NCBI GenBank assembly: GCA_942493335.1
Contig: OW818693.1
Location: 3,038,001 to 3,102,000, forward strand
DNA length: 64,000 bases
From: JAEWSN01 sp942493335
GTDB lineage: Bacteria; Bacillota; Clostridia; DSM-8532
Direction of reading: 5' to 3'
Positions 19,081-27,245 of the stretch are shown one piece after another. Position 1 is the first letter of the stretch. The number at the start of each line of letters is the position of its first letter. A program made the position numbers and the translations under genes. Below the pieces are notes generated by a model, which saw only the letters and a list, made by a program, of their open reading frames with translations, was not told where the DNA came from and searched no databases.

Positions 19081-20289
19081 TCAGTTCGCGGCCTGCGCCA
19101 GCGCTGCGTCGACGGCATTCATGATGCCGTTCGAGGTGCGGGTTGCGCCGGAAACAATGTCGACATCGGTGGACTGGGTGTCGATGATTTCCTGTGGGAC
19201 GATCTGCATGGGCCGCGCATAATATCTGGCATTCCGCTCATTATGGGAAACAATCTGGATGTCGGTGATGAGGTCGTTAGCAAGGGTGACCTGGACCGTA
19301 AGATCGGGACCATAGCCTCTGGCTGAAGCGGTGTAGACACCATCCTTGTACTTGCCGGCTGCGGCGGGGGTTGCTGCCGGGGTAGCCACGGGTGTTGCGG
19401 TTGGGGTGGCAGTCGGGGTGGCCACAGGTGTTTCAGAAGCTGGCGTTGTGGCAGGGGAGACTGTAGTTGAAGGAGATATATCAGATGCTGTGGCAGAGGA
19501 TGCCGCGGTCGAAGGTGCCGTATCGGATGCTGCGGCAGGGGCTGCCGCTGGGGCGGCGGTATCGGGAGCGGCTGTGGAAGCAGCACTGGATGCGGTGGCC
19601 TGTGTGGATTCACTGGACGATCCGCCACCCAGCAGACCTGAAAGCCAGGCGGATGCTGTTCCCTGCGCTTCGGTATCCCCGGTCTGTGCGGCTGCGGAAG
19701 CGGGGGCGGATGTTGCGCCGCTGGCAGAGGCACTGCCTGCGGAGGCGTTATCGGAAGAGGCGGAAGGCGCGGCATTTGTATCCAGGGAGACCTGGTTGGG
19801 ATCCTGTGCGCTCTGGATGGATGCCAGCTGGGTTGCGTTGTCACTGAAAAAAGCCGTTTCGGCAAGGTTCGGAATGAAGCCGCCGACATTCACGATATGC
19901 AGGACAAGCGCCCCGACGAAAAGGGCAGTCAATCCGCGATGCCAGACCATCCAGCCCCGCTTCTTCAGCGCCTTGCGGAACATGAAGCTGAGACCGAGCA
20001 AAACGGAAAGAACCAGCGTGACCGTTCCGAGGTTGACGGACAGGACAGACTCGGAAGATAGCAGGCCGTGGACAAGTCCGGTCACGACAAGCGCGACGCC
20101 AAGCGGAATATGGATGGACCGGAGCCATTTGTCCAACGGTGCGAGGCGGGCGAAAAGAGGCGCAAGCATACGTCCCATCCGGGTCTCCGGCCTGATCTTG
20201 CGGCCCAGGCGAAGCAGCAGGATGATCGTGAGAAGAATCGAGAGAATCAGGGCCGAACGCGCCAGCACGATATTCAGAAACAATTGCAT
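19081..20289 (-). CDS. Membrane-anchored FMN-binding domain protein with long Ser/Thr/Ala/Pro linker
   Basis: 402 aa redox-type protein. The N-terminal ~165 residues hold four or five membrane helices with His residues (IHIPLGVALVVTGLVHGLL, WMVWHRGLTALFVGALVLH) resembling a cytochrome b or ferric-reductase-like segment. Residues about 165-320 are low complexity with repeated PTATPTATPVATPAATP. The C-terminal ~80 residues are an FMN-binding (NqrC/RnfG-like) domain: GKYKDGVYTASARGYGPDLT and IVSGATRTSNGIMNAVDAAL, where the SGAT Thr is the usual covalent FMN site. AGGAGG precedes the start. It probably passes electrons across the membrane to extracellular flavin. Confidence 0.88.
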   Translation of the reverse strand: MQLFLNIVLARSALILSILLTIILLLRLGRKIRPETRMGRMLAPLFARLAPLDKWLRSIHIPLGVALVVTGLVHGLLSSESVLSVNLGTVTLVLSVLLGLSFMFRKALKKRGWMVWHRGLTALFVGALVLHIVNVGGFIPNLAETAFFSDNATQLASIQSAQDPNQVSLDTNAAPSASSDNASAGSASASGATSAPASAAAQTGDTEAQGTASAWLSGLLGGGSSSESTQATASSAASTAAPDTAAPAAAPAAASDTAPSTAASSATASDISPSTTVSPATTPASETPVATPTATPTATPVATPAATPAAAGKYKDGVYTASARGYGPDLTVQVTLANDLITDIQIVSHNERNARYYARPMQIVPQEIIDTQSTDVDIVSGATRTSNGIMNAVDAALAQAAN

Positions 20290-20478
20290 GGAACAGTACC
20301 TCCTGACTGCATTGTACAGAAGAGGTATGGCGTTTCTGTGCGGAGATTATGAACAAATCAAGAACAAAGGGGCAGGTTGTCCGGTGCGATAAGTCCGGAT
20401 TTCGTGCCCTTGCCATGGCGTTCACATCAACGTGTACAATGCAGGAAGCACGTTTCGCAAAGGACCGGAAGGAGATTC

Positions 20479-20707
20479 ATGAAGCATACACAACAGACTT
20501 TCCTGGTTTTCGCCCTGATGAGTTTCGTCGTCTCGATGTCCGCCTTCGTGTTCAACGGCATCCTGGACAAGATTGCAGCCACGCGGAAACGCTGTGGCCA
20601 CGGTCCTGGCGACGAGCCTTGTCATTGCGTTGCTCCAGGGGATTCCGTTGTTGAGGAAACAGAAGGAGCTGCATAATCCGATGTCCATCTCAAAGGTGGG
20701 GAACTGA
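20479..20707 (+). pseudogene. Frameshifted small two-helix membrane protein (DUF2798-like)
   Basis: A good ribosome site (GGAAGGAG) leads to ATG at 20479 and a first membrane helix, TFLVFALMSFVVSMSAFVFN. After about residue 34 the frame turns into a Cys/charged nonsense tail ending at 20676. The +1 frame from about 20590 encodes a clean second helix, VATVLATSLVIALLQGIPLL, then RKQKELHNP, ending at 20707. Joined, the two give a ~75 aa two-helix protein of the DUF2798 kind. Either the gene is broken by a one-base indel near 20580-20595 or the sequence has an error. It overlaps the convergent GNAT gene by 18 bp. Confidence 0.6.
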
Positions 20708-21544
20708 GGCGGGTTTCGAGAAAAACCGTCTTTTCCCAGGAACAATCACTTCCTGTAACGAAAAATAAGGAGAAAAGCCCAACGATTTGGCCGTGGAGAT
20801 GCTTGCCAAATTCGTGGTACCGGTCGACCATGTTACGATGCTCGAGTCCAGCAGGGATTCGTTCAACGCACGGCCACAGACCTTTCGTGCAAATCCCTTC
20901 CGACGGTTGTCCTCCCCAAAAGTCTGAAGCGCAATGATCTCTGACCGAAAGGCATTCACACGTGCGGATGCACACATCGAAAGGATGATTCCATTTTGGA
21001 TATATGCAAAGAAACGACAACCGCGAGCGCGCATGTCATCGTAATGCTTTGCGCGTTCTCCGGGTAGCGCGCGTACCATGTCGATATGGACTGATGACAA
21101 TTCCACAACATCGTCATTCTTTTCATCGACTGGGACCTGTGTAAATAGACGCGTTCGTCCTCCTGTTATGTTCCCATGAGAAAGGAAGGAGATGCGATCT
21201 GCGACTTCCTGTCTTCCACAAATAAAGCGCACAGTTCCTGCGTAATCAGTCATCATGTGCGTGACGAACGCACCCAGAGGCTCCAGATCCGTTGCATCCA
21301 CATGAACGGTCGTTTGAGATCCGCTTCGGCTGACGATCGCTACCCCGCGTATTTCATTTTCTTCCGCTAGGATGAAAGCCCTTGCCTTGATGGATGCGCG
21401 TTCGAAGATTTCCCCCAGGGCGATTTGCTGGGCATCCGCATACAACCACATATGCTTGTCAAACAGCAAACTCGGAAGCCCCGGAGCAACATGATTTCGA
21501 ATGTAGTTGTTCAAGAATTGCGAATTCTTGGTTTCTTGAAACAC
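20690..21544 (-). CDS. GNAT-family N-acetyltransferase
   Basis: 284 aa protein. The C-terminal half is a GNAT domain: RSEIIALQTFGEDNRRKGFA is the acetyl-CoA binding motif A, followed by ARKVCGRALNESLLDSSIV and NLASISTAKSLGFSPYFSLQ, a typical motif B. The N-terminal half is a second, diverged GNAT-like region (EIRGVAIVSRSGSQTTVHVD). The start is GTG at 21544, preceded by AAGGAGAGG; it lies 86 bp inside the 3' end of the upstream membrane gene, so expression is probably coupled. Base composition is lower in GC than the neighbours. Acceptor unknown. Confidence 0.82.
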   Translation of the reverse strand: MFQETKNSQFLNNYIRNHVAPGLPSLLFDKHMWLYADAQQIALGEIFERASIKARAFILAEENEIRGVAIVSRSGSQTTVHVDATDLEPLGAFVTHMMTDYAGTVRFICGRQEVADRISFLSHGNITGGRTRLFTQVPVDEKNDDVVELSSVHIDMVRALPGERAKHYDDMRARGCRFFAYIQNGIILSMCASARVNAFRSEIIALQTFGEDNRRKGFARKVCGRALNESLLDSSIVTWSTGTTNLASISTAKSLGFSPYFSLQEVIVPGKRRFFSKPASVPHL

Positions 21545-21968
21545 AATGCCTCTCCTTGATACCTAAACCGATGGAATACCCGAGCAGCATCCAAAGAAAT
21601 TGGACAAGCCCCTTGGAGGTTGCCAATGGGAGCAAGAACGGAACCCCTATAGTCCCAAGGCCTGTCATCAGGACGACATCGTTGAACAAGAGAACCGCAA
21701 GAAGCGGAAGCGATATGAACAGCAACCGTCTGCCGTCCAGCCGGAGTTTTCCGAAGGACTTCAAACGATATGCGCTTTCCCCGCCGAGCAGGAGGCCAAG
21801 AATTATTGGGAAAAGGAAAACCAGGGACCTCATCATCCATACAGTTGGGTACTCATAATAATTCTGATGTACCAATTTAGTCAAATATGTCGAGATACTG
21901 CCAAAAAGAAAGGCTACTCCAATGATCCCGACAAAGATCAGCCATGAGAACAGACTACGCTTCTTCAT
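21459..21968 (-). CDS. Membrane protein of unknown function, four helices
   Basis: 169 aa protein with hydrophobic segments at LFSWLIFVGIIGVAFLFGSI, WMMRSLVFLFPIILGLLLGG, LLFISLPLLAVLLFNDVVLM and FLLPLATSKGLVQFLWMLLG. The start at 21968 has GAGGGAGG upstream and a good promoter at 22010-22038. It shares 86 bp with the GNAT gene downstream. I do not recognise the family. The two genes form a low-GC pair that may have been acquired together. Confidence 0.72.
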   Translation of the reverse strand: MKKRSLFSWLIFVGIIGVAFLFGSISTYLTKLVHQNYYEYPTVWMMRSLVFLFPIILGLLLGGESAYRLKSFGKLRLDGRRLLFISLPLLAVLLFNDVVLMTGLGTIGVPFLLPLATSKGLVQFLWMLLGYSIGLGIKERHCVSRNQEFAILEQLHSKSCCSGASEFAV

Positions 21969-22009
21969 GGTCCCTCCCTCGCAACGGATGCATTTTCCAC
22001 TACGCGGGC

Positions 22010-22038
22010 ATTCTATCGTATTTTTCTGAATATGACAA
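22010..22038 (-). promoter_or_regulatory. Promoter of the membrane protein/GNAT pair
   Basis: Minus-strand TTGTCA (22033-22038) and TAGAAT (22010-22015) are exactly 17 bp apart, giving a leader of about 35 bases. Confidence 0.7.
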
Positions 22039-22291
22039 CCATGCGACTTTTTCTTTCGTCTGCTTGTGTGTTGGAGTGGAAGGAGAAAGTGGAAGCGCAG
22101 CAGGCAAGGAAAGAATCCCATCAACAGTCATCCCGACCGATTTGTAAAACGATTTTCCCCTGGAATCACCATCAATCGTAAAGGCGGTTCGGGTTGCTGG
22201 AAAGCGCTGGGGGAGCGGATGAGGGAGGTGCTGGTGTTAATTGGTTGACAGATTTACAAAAGCCCAAACCCAAAGCCCGGAGAAAAATTGC

Positions 22292-22322
22292 TTGACTTGG
22301 AGCCGGATCCAAGGGGTATTCT
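22292..22322 (+). promoter_or_regulatory. MerR-type promoter upstream of aldo/keto reductase
   Basis: TTGACT (22292-22297) and TATTCT (22317-22322) are separated by 19 bp instead of 17. The spacer region carries the dyad CTTGGA-GCCGGA-TCCAAG (22296-22313). An over-long spacer with a central dyad is the hallmark of promoters activated by MerR-family proteins. The rest of the 404-bp gap 21969-22372 contains the divergent promoter at 22010-22038 and nothing else that I can identify. Confidence 0.7.
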
Positions 22323-22372
22323 CCAATCATGGGGGATGCGGCAGGGCTGTCCATCCCACGGAAGGAGTCGCT

Positions 22373-23335
22373 ATGGAATATGCAAGACTCGGTAATTCCG
22401 ACATTCAGGTCTCGAAATTGTGTGTGGGTTGCATGAGTTTCGGAGATCCTGCCAGCAAGATGCACGCCTGGACGGTGAATCCGGAAGAGACGGAGGCACT
22501 CGTCAAACGCGCACTGGATTTGGGGATCAACTTCTTCGACACGGCGAACGTCTATTCGGGCGGCACCAGCGAGGAATACCTCGCCCGTGCGCTGAAGAAC
22601 CATGTGACCCGCGACAAGGTCATTCTTGCGACCAAGGTTTTCTTCAATGAAGGGCACTTGTCCAAGGCCGCCATTTTGCGGGAAATTGACGGATCCCTCA
22701 AGCGGCTTGGAACGGATTATGTCGATTTGTACATCATCCACCGGTTTGACGGGGAGACACCGGCCGAAGAAACAATGGAAACACTCGACAGCCTGGTGAA
22801 AGCCGGGAAGGTTCGCGCACTTGGCGCTTCCGCCATGTACGGCTATCAGTTCCACAACCTGCAGCTGACGGCGGAACGCAATGGCTGGACGCCTTTCGTT
22901 TCCATGCAGAACCATTACAACCTGCTCTACCGAGAGGACGAACGGGAACTTATTCCCCTCTGTGAACAGTATCAGGTGGCACGGACACCTTATAGTCCGC
23001 TTGCGGCGGGAAGACTGTCCCGGTTGGATTGGAACGCCGACACCAAACGCAGCCAGACGGACAAGACCGCCATGTCCAAATATGACAGCACGCAGGAAAC
23101 CGATTACCAGATCGTGCTGCGTGTCCATGAACTGGCGGAAAGATACGCCGCCACCATGACGCAGATTGCATTGGCATGGCAGTTTGCCAAGGGCGTTGTT
23201 TCGCCCATCATCGGCGCAACGAAGGTGAAGTATTTCGATGATGCGGCAGGTGCATTTGCTGTGAAACTGACCGGAGAAGACGTCGCATTCCTTGAGGAAC
23301 CATATGTTCCGCATAGGATTGTCGGAGCCATCTGA
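22373..23335 (+). CDS. Aldo/keto reductase
   Basis: 320 aa NADPH-dependent oxidoreductase with an (alpha/beta)8 barrel. The catalytic tetrad is visible as D and Y in INFFDTANVYSGG, K in VILATKVFF, and H in LYIIHRFDG. The YhdN/YajO-like branch is suggested by PLAAGRLSR and by IIGATKVKYFDDA near the C terminus. GAAGGAG lies before the ATG at 22373. The MerR-type promoter in front implies induction by electrophiles or aldehydes, which this enzyme would detoxify. It is monocistronic, with a terminator 70 bp downstream. Confidence 0.93.
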   Translation: MEYARLGNSDIQVSKLCVGCMSFGDPASKMHAWTVNPEETEALVKRALDLGINFFDTANVYSGGTSEEYLARALKNHVTRDKVILATKVFFNEGHLSKAAILREIDGSLKRLGTDYVDLYIIHRFDGETPAEETMETLDSLVKAGKVRALGASAMYGYQFHNLQLTAERNGWTPFVSMQNHYNLLYREDERELIPLCEQYQVARTPYSPLAAGRLSRLDWNADTKRSQTDKTAMSKYDSTQETDYQIVLRVHELAERYAATMTQIALAWQFAKGVVSPIIGATKVKYFDDAAGAFAVKLTGEDVAFLEEPYVPHRIVGAI

Positions 23336-23405
23336 GCCGATATGCGGAGGCGAATCCCTCCCGCGCCCGGCACTTCCTTCCGGATCCATTTGAATTATGC
23401 ATCAG

Positions 23406-23445
23406 GACCCGCTTGCGGACATAAAGGCTGCAGGCGGGTTTTTCC
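23406..23445 (+). terminator. Terminator after aldo/keto reductase
   Basis: Stem ACCCGCTTGC and GCAGGCGGGT with one G-T pair, followed by TTTTTCC. Confidence 0.82.
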
Positions 23446-23532
23446 ATGGATCGGCAAACCTGTCGTGTAGTAGCGGACGGATGGAAAAAATGAGTATACG
23501 GTGAAGGCGGCGCAGGGCGGAAGACGGGTACA

Positions 23533-23541
23533 TGGTATAAT
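23533..23541 (+). promoter_or_regulatory. Extended -10 promoter of hflX
   Basis: TGGTATAAT is an extended -10 box (TATAAT at 23536-23541). There is no good -35 box, as is usual for this class. It lies about 110 bp before the chosen hflX start and completes the 314-bp gap after the aldo/keto reductase. Confidence 0.6.
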
Positions 23542-23649
23542 GGGGCTGTAATGATGTCTGAGCGGGAACCGGTTTCGGCCCGATTCAGCACGCCTGCGCT
23601 ATGGAGCGGAGAAGGCGGACAGGGCGGAAGCCCGCAGGAAAGGGATGAC

Positions 23650-25500
23650 ATGAACACCATGAAAGTCAACGGAGAAACGGAAGGCGTCCGACAATCCACA
23701 CTGGATATTCTGGAAAGCCTGTATGATATGCGTCTGCCGCAGGATCAGCTGTGGACGTCGGAGTTGCTCGACATTCTCGCGCAGGTCACGAGCCAGATCA
23801 ACCGGGAGCTTGCCCTGTATGTGGATCGAAGAGGCCGCATCACCGATGTCGGCATCGGTGACAGCAAAACCGTTGCGCTGGGCGCCATCGAAGGCAGGCG
23901 CAGCGCGCATCGGCTGGCAGGCTTCCGCTGCATCCACACGCACCCGGAAGATTCCGGCATGCTGTCTCCTGTGGATGTCAGTTCCCTGAAGCAGCTGCGG
24001 CTGGACGCCATGATCGCGGTCGGCGTGAAGGACGGCGTGGCGAAAGAGTTGTTCGTGGGCGTTCTGTCCCCTGCGAATCCCGACGAATGCGACATTCTCG
24101 GGCCTTATTCCCCGAACAAGGAAGATTTTGCCGCGTTGCTCGAGTACATCGAGGATGCGGACAGCGCGCTGCGGGACCAGGTCGAAAGCGCCGGCAGTCA
24201 GGCCGAACGCGTGGTGCTGGTCGGCATGAAATCCCGTGAGGACCGGCAGTTGAACGGTGCCGGCGAGGCGGAGGTCTCCTTCCTGGAGCTCGAGGAGCTT
24301 GCCAGGACGGCCGGTGCCCTCGTGGTCGGGAAGGTCATGCAGAATCAGGATGTACGAAACGCCTCCACCCTCATCGGCAAAGGCAAGCTGGAGGAACTCC
24401 GGTTGGCCGTCCAGGCGCTCGAAGCGGATGCGGTCATCTTCGACGAGGAGCTTTCCGGCGCGCAGCAGCGCAACATCGAGGAAGCCACCGGCGTGAAGGT
24501 GCTGGACCGGACCTCGCTGATTCTGGACATTTTCGCCCAGCGGGCCCGTTCCCGCGAAGGCATCCTGCAGGTTGAACTCGCCCAGCTGGAATACCGGCTA
24601 CCCCGGCTTACGGGGATGGGCGTGGCATTGTCCCGCCAGGGCGGAAGCCTGGGCGGAGGCCTTGGAACACGCGGTCCCGGCGAATCGAAACTGGAAACGG
24701 ACAAACGCCATATCCGGTCCCGCATCACGGCCATCAAGGAACAGCTCGACGCCGTCCGGCGCCAGCGCGGCGTACTGCGCAGCGAGCGGAAGAAGAGCGG
24801 CATCCCGGTCGTGTCCATCTGCGGATACACGAATGCGGGCAAATCAACGCTCTTGAACATTCTGACTTCTGCGGACGTGCTGGCCGAGGACAAGCTGTTC
24901 GCAACCCTGGACACCACCACACGCAAACTGGATCTGCCTGCTGGCGGAACCGCCCTCTTGATCGACACCGTCGGGTTCATCCGGAAGCTTCCGCACAATC
25001 TGTTGGACGCATTCAAATCGACGCTGGAAGAAGTCGTCCTTTCGGATCTCATCCTGATCACGGCGGACACTTCGGATCCCCAGGTGGCGGATCACATCCG
25101 CATTGTGGACGATATTCTGGCGGAGCTCGGGGCCGGGGAGAAGCCGGTCATCGTCGTGCTGAACAAGGTGGACAAACTGGACCCGGATACAGTGTTGCCT
25201 GCAATGCGGGAGGACCGGCCCGTTTATTCGATTTCCGCCAGGGCAGGGACGGGGTTGGAGGAATTGAAGCAGGCCATCGAGGGGATTGTGTTTTCAAACC
25301 GCCTCCGCACCTGGTTCCTGTTCCCCTGGCACGAATCGGCGGCGCTTGCATGGATGCATGAAAACGGCAAGGTGTTCCGCACTGAATATGTGGAAGCCGG
25401 TACGCTGGTTCAAGCCGAATTGGACCGGTCGGTGCTGTCCCACGTGGAGACCTTTCTGGCAGAGGAGTTTGTTCCGGAAGGGGAAACGGAAGTCATGTGA
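23650..25500 (+). CDS. hflX: GTPase HflX with extended N-terminal domain
   Basis: 616 aa ribosome-associated GTPase that splits or rescues stalled ribosomes. GTPase motifs are GYTNAGKSTLLNIL (G1), DTVGFIRKLPHNLLDAF (G3) and NKVDKLD (G4). The HflX-type N-domain is VVGKVMQNQDVRNASTLIGK, and the glycine-rich linker is SRQGGSLGGGLGTRGPGESK. The first ~180 residues are an extra domain containing HTHPEDSGMLSPVD (His96, His98, Ser106, Asp109), which matches the metal-binding pattern HxHP-x6-SxxD of JAMM-type proteins. The start at 23650 follows AGGAAAGGG; the frame is open for 33 codons before it. Confidence 0.93.
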   Translation: MNTMKVNGETEGVRQSTLDILESLYDMRLPQDQLWTSELLDILAQVTSQINRELALYVDRRGRITDVGIGDSKTVALGAIEGRRSAHRLAGFRCIHTHPEDSGMLSPVDVSSLKQLRLDAMIAVGVKDGVAKELFVGVLSPANPDECDILGPYSPNKEDFAALLEYIEDADSALRDQVESAGSQAERVVLVGMKSREDRQLNGAGEAEVSFLELEELARTAGALVVGKVMQNQDVRNASTLIGKGKLEELRLAVQALEADAVIFDEELSGAQQRNIEEATGVKVLDRTSLILDIFAQRARSREGILQVELAQLEYRLPRLTGMGVALSRQGGSLGGGLGTRGPGESKLETDKRHIRSRITAIKEQLDAVRRQRGVLRSERKKSGIPVVSICGYTNAGKSTLLNILTSADVLAEDKLFATLDTTTRKLDLPAGGTALLIDTVGFIRKLPHNLLDAFKSTLEEVVLSDLILITADTSDPQVADHIRIVDDILAELGAGEKPVIVVLNKVDKLDPDTVLPAMREDRPVYSISARAGTGLEELKQAIEGIVFSNRLRTWFLFPWHESAALAWMHENGKVFRTEYVEAGTLVQAELDRSVLSHVETFLAEEFVPEGETEVM

Positions 25501-25593
25501 ACCGGGCGGCCATTCCCAGGCGATGAAACAGAAAGCCGGCCACGATACATGCAGCTGAAAGCCGCCCTCAGGGTATCAAGCTGACACCAACCA

Positions 25594-26958
25594 TCAGGGT
25601 TTGAAATTGGCAGCCATCCCATAGCCTTCCACCAGGCTGGCCTCGTCGAGAAGACTTTTCGCGGCGAGGTCTTCCTTTGTCTTGCCGCTCCAGTCGCGGC
25701 CGATCAGGCCGTTTTCATCGCGCGCGTGCGTCCAGGCATAATCGAGGCTTGCGGTTGCGGCCTTCATGTATGACGGATTTCCGTCCGCTTCGTACAGCGC
25801 CTGATACCCACGGAACAACACCACCGTGAACCACGGATCCTTCGGCGGAAAGAAGACGGTTCCGTCTGAATCGGTGGTTGTGAACCGGTCGAAACTGGCC
25901 TTTGCCACCCGTTGTGCTTCCGTCAGATGGGCCTTGTCATCCGTGATGGCGTTCAGCAGGACCGCTGCATGGATCATCGTGCCGCAATTGTAGGCATAGA
26001 CGGCTTCATCGACCTTCCCATCCAGATTGATGTTGTCCCAGTAGACGCCATCCGGCGCCTGAAGGTTTTCCCGGGTCCAGGCGTAGATTTTCTTCCCCCA
26101 GGCCAGGTAGGACGGGTCTTTCGTGTCCTGATACAGCTCAAGTGCCAGAACCGCTGCCGGGCCGTTCGAGCAGGTATTCTTCGATGTCTTTTTCGCTTCG
26201 CACCAGAAGATACCGCCCCCGAGCTTGTCGGTCCATCCGCTCTGTACGAACGTCATGATTTCCTTTGCCCGGTCGAGGTACTCCATGTCGCCGGTCTGAC
26301 GGTAGGCAAGGACGAAGTCGAGACCGAGCCACAGATTGTCGTCGTAATAGCGCTCCGAACTGCTGAAATCCGCAGGATAAGCCTGGTAGGCCGGTGGTTT
26401 CCGAACCGTGTCGCGGTATTCGTCGATGCATTTCAGAATGTCAGTCAGGCTTTTCTTGTATTTGTCTTCCTGTCCGGGCAGGCGACCCAATGCGTTAGTG
26501 GCGGACAACATCTCAGATAAAGGCCAAAGATAGGAGAACGCATTGTCCTCGCTTTGTGCGGGGTAACGCTCGATGTACAAGTTCATCCCCTTCACCTTGT
26601 AGTTGGCTGCGATCGTATCATAGAGAAGGACCGCCCGTTCTTCCGGGGTTTCGGCCTTTTGGCTGACGAAGGCTGAGGCGGGATCGGGAGAAGCGGGTTC
26701 TGCAGAAGCTGGATCTGCAGAGGTTGTTTCCGAAGCGGCGGTCTTCGATGCGGATGCGTCAGACGCCATATTTTCATCCGCGCCGGAAACAGAACCGGTG
26801 GTGGGGTTGGCGGCGGATGCCGTCGGAGATGTGGGCAGCGAGGCCTCGGAACCAGCCAGGTTCCCATTCGTGAGTGACGTACATCCGGCTGCCATCAGCA
26901 GCAGAATCGCCAGTCCGCCTGCAATCATCCGTTGGGGTCCGTTCATTCCACGATTCAT
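25594..26958 (-). CDS. Secreted GH76-like lipoprotein (alpha-1,6-mannanase family)
   Basis: 454 aa. The N terminus is a lipoprotein signal with lipobox LMAAGC (Cys26), then a Ser/Ala/Pro-rich linker to residue ~100. The catalytic domain is an (alpha/alpha)6 barrel; the GH76 Asp pair is seen in RYYDDNLWLG (Asp206-Asp207), and NTCSNGPAAVLALELYQ and YAYNCGTMIHAAVLLNAI are further family stretches. The start at 26958 is set by GGAAGGA; earlier in-frame ATGs lack it. It would cut alpha-1,6-mannan, such as yeast cell wall, at the cell surface. It is divergent from a LacI regulator, the probable controller. Confidence 0.88.
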   Translation of the reverse strand: MNRGMNGPQRMIAGGLAILLLMAAGCTSLTNGNLAGSEASLPTSPTASAANPTTGSVSGADENMASDASASKTAASETTSADPASAEPASPDPASAFVSQKAETPEERAVLLYDTIAANYKVKGMNLYIERYPAQSEDNAFSYLWPLSEMLSATNALGRLPGQEDKYKKSLTDILKCIDEYRDTVRKPPAYQAYPADFSSSERYYDDNLWLGLDFVLAYRQTGDMEYLDRAKEIMTFVQSGWTDKLGGGIFWCEAKKTSKNTCSNGPAAVLALELYQDTKDPSYLAWGKKIYAWTRENLQAPDGVYWDNINLDGKVDEAVYAYNCGTMIHAAVLLNAITDDKAHLTEAQRVAKASFDRFTTTDSDGTVFFPPKDPWFTVVLFRGYQALYEADGNPSYMKAATASLDYAWTHARDENGLIGRDWSGKTKEDLAAKSLLDEASLVEGYGMAANFKP

Positions 26959-27002
26959 CCGATTGTCCTTCCGGCCGCACGGAATCGCACGCCCTGTTTG
27001 AT

Positions 27003-27036
27003 GGATATAAGATACAACATTTTGATTGATATATCC
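27003..27036. promoter_or_regulatory. Dyad between the GH76 gene and LacI gene
   Basis: GGATATA (27003-27009) and TATATCC (27030-27036) form a 7-bp inverted repeat in an AT-rich stretch just before the GH76 start. It is a candidate operator for the neighbouring LacI protein. The wide spacing of 20 bp is unusual for a LacI half-site pair, so the assignment is weak. Confidence 0.35.
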
Positions 27037-27245
27037 ACCACTAAATAACATATGATCGGCATATCAGGATAGGGACCAAGGACCGAAGGTGAAGAGGCGG
27101 CATGGGAAAGAGGATTCCGGTTGAGAGAAATCCGGTTGATTCCTGACATCAGATTGTGATAGGCTAATATGGAAATGGGTTCATACGTATGAATCGATGA
27201 AGAAATCTCCATCCACAAATGCGTCAAGCGGAAACGGGTAGGGAA

